Assembly (NCBI GenBank): GCA_002256435.1
Contig: NKJC01000001.1
Location: forward strand, 1,956,179-2,020,178
Length of the DNA stretch: 64,000 nucleotides
Source: Chitinophagaceae bacterium BSSC1
GTDB taxonomy: Bacteria; Bacteroidota; Bacteroidia; Chitinophagales; Chitinophagaceae
Reading direction: 5' to 3'
Under the pieces are notes generated by a model. That model saw only the letters and a program-made list of their open reading frames with translations. It was not told the DNA's origin and did no database searches. A program made the position numbers and the translations under genes. Of the stretch, positions 63,681-64,000 are shown piece by piece. How positions within the stretch are numbered: the first letter of the stretch is position 1; each line of letters starts with the position of its first letter.

Positions 63681-63842
63681 AAGAAAGTGAAGAGTGAAGA
63701 AAGTGAAGAGTGAAGAGTGAAGAGTGAAGAGTGAAAAGTGAAAAGTGAAAAGTGAAGAGTGAAGAGAGGGGGAAGAAGTGAAGAGTGAAGAGTGAAGAGT
63801 GAAAAGTGAAAAGTGAAAAGTGAAGAATTAAGAGTGAAGAAT
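63681..63842 (+). repeat. GA-rich imperfect heptamer repeat, locus 2
   Basis: About 160 bases of GTGAAGA-type heptamers, many as GTGAAAA variants, begin 10 bases after the TlpA-type gene. The unit and strand are the same as at 21129-21320. The minus-strand ORF 63677-63982 (SLFTLHSS repeats) is a translation artefact of the 7-base period. Confidence 0.9.
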
Positions 63843-63895
63843 GGACTGAGAAAATCTAAAACTGCTTTAATACGGGACTGTTTTATAAACTGTGT

Positions 63896-63944
63896 AAGTG
63901 AGGGATAAGTTGGGGTGCACCCCAACTTATCCCTCACTTTTTTT
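63896..63944 (+). terminator. 44-base perfect palindrome with T tract
   Basis: Bases 63896-63939 form a perfect palindrome (arms AAGTGAGGGATAAGTTGGGG...), giving a stem of about 20 bp, followed by seven T residues. An outer inverted repeat AAACTGTGT (63887-63895) / ACACAGTTT (63954-63962) encloses it. It is a very strong rho-independent terminator and possibly the end of a small repeat element. Confidence 0.85.
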
Positions 63945-63967
63945 AACTTTAAAACACAGTTTAGATT

Positions 63968-64000
63968 ATGGACAAAGAACAAATGCTCTCAGATGCTTTT
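63968..64000 (+). CDS. Start of an unidentified gene, cut by the window edge
   Basis: An ATG at 63968 opens MDKEQMLSDAF and runs to the window end. The palindromic terminator lies 24-72 bases upstream. Eleven residues are too few to name a family; it may also be a chance frame. Confidence 0.35.
   Translation, partial: MDKEQMLSDAF

Noticed and set aside
63677-63982. Minus-strand 101-residue ORF with SLFTLHSS repeats
   Set aside because: It is produced by the seven-base GA repeat, whose period gives the same heptapeptide in every frame, and by the palindrome; there is no domain or start context.

Overview
The window is a gene-dense stretch of a Bacteroidota chromosome, most likely family Chitinophagaceae (a Sediminibacterium-like genus is a guess from protein flavour and moderate GC, not a test). 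The evidence is the set of Bacteroidota-type proteins (UMF1 transporter, DUF3098, ftsX and uppP together, TonB-dependent receptors, a DPP IV-type S9 peptidase), weak or absent Shine-Dalgarno sequences, and repeated TAnnTTTG boxes, the -7 element of the Bacteroidota housekeeping promoter, placed just upstream of many start codons. About 62 protein genes are called. I see no rRNA, tRNA, CRISPR array, prophage, insertion sequence or defence island. No gene-free stretch exceeds 300 bases; the two longest (21127-21384 and 63671-63967) hold GA-rich heptamer repeats.

Layout. 1-4953 carries the end of pheT, a small coiled-coil gene with zapA, rny, rplS, tatA and gatA. 4994-11528 has an MltD-like transglycosylase, then on the minus strand pabB, a very acidic unknown protein, purA and a bifunctional rel/spoT. 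11571-17646 has an ABC exporter and the ATP synthase genes atpB-E-F-H-A, with no atpG following. 17745-26369 is an accessory stretch: a serine hydrolase, a TonB receptor, repeats, small membrane or secreted proteins, and a cassette of membrane protein, winged-helix regulator, ABC-2 transporter and LolA-like protein. 26373-33577 holds an epimerase-like gene, pdxA, rsmA, a 2-hydroxyacid dehydrogenase, greA, a HIT protein, ruvC, a flippase-like membrane protein and a DUF3108 protein. 33588-37762 (minus) holds an MBL hydrolase, a UMF1 transporter, uppP, a DUF3098 protein and ftsX. 37928-45518 holds leuS, DPP IV, a small hydrolase, an apparently exported superoxide dismutase, an acidic protein and an M23 peptidase. 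45565-50267 holds two NAD(P)-binding oxidoreductases, a MarR regulator, ruvB, an orphan response regulator and a DtxR/MntR regulator. 50359-64000 holds a TonB receptor facing the metal regulator, a HerA-like ATPase, recQ, a copper ATPase, tsaE, ald, an octaheme cytochrome fused to HEAT/TPR repeats, a beta-barrel protein, a TlpA-type thioredoxin and a large palindromic terminator.

How the genes work together. Most are housekeeping genes for translation, nucleotides, recombination, cell envelope and energy. The more interesting content is regulatory DNA: a DtxR-type operator between the metal regulator and the TonB receptor, a pair of MarR-type operators, a possible terminator in the greA leader, two overlapping hairpins between atpE and atpF, a Crp/Fnr-like palindrome beside the multiheme cytochrome, and several promoters whose -7 box ends only 4-8 nt before the start codon, implying nearly leaderless mRNAs. 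I found no clear undescribed multi-gene system; the best leads are the greA leader, the metal-regulator/receptor pair and the exported His-type superoxide dismutase.
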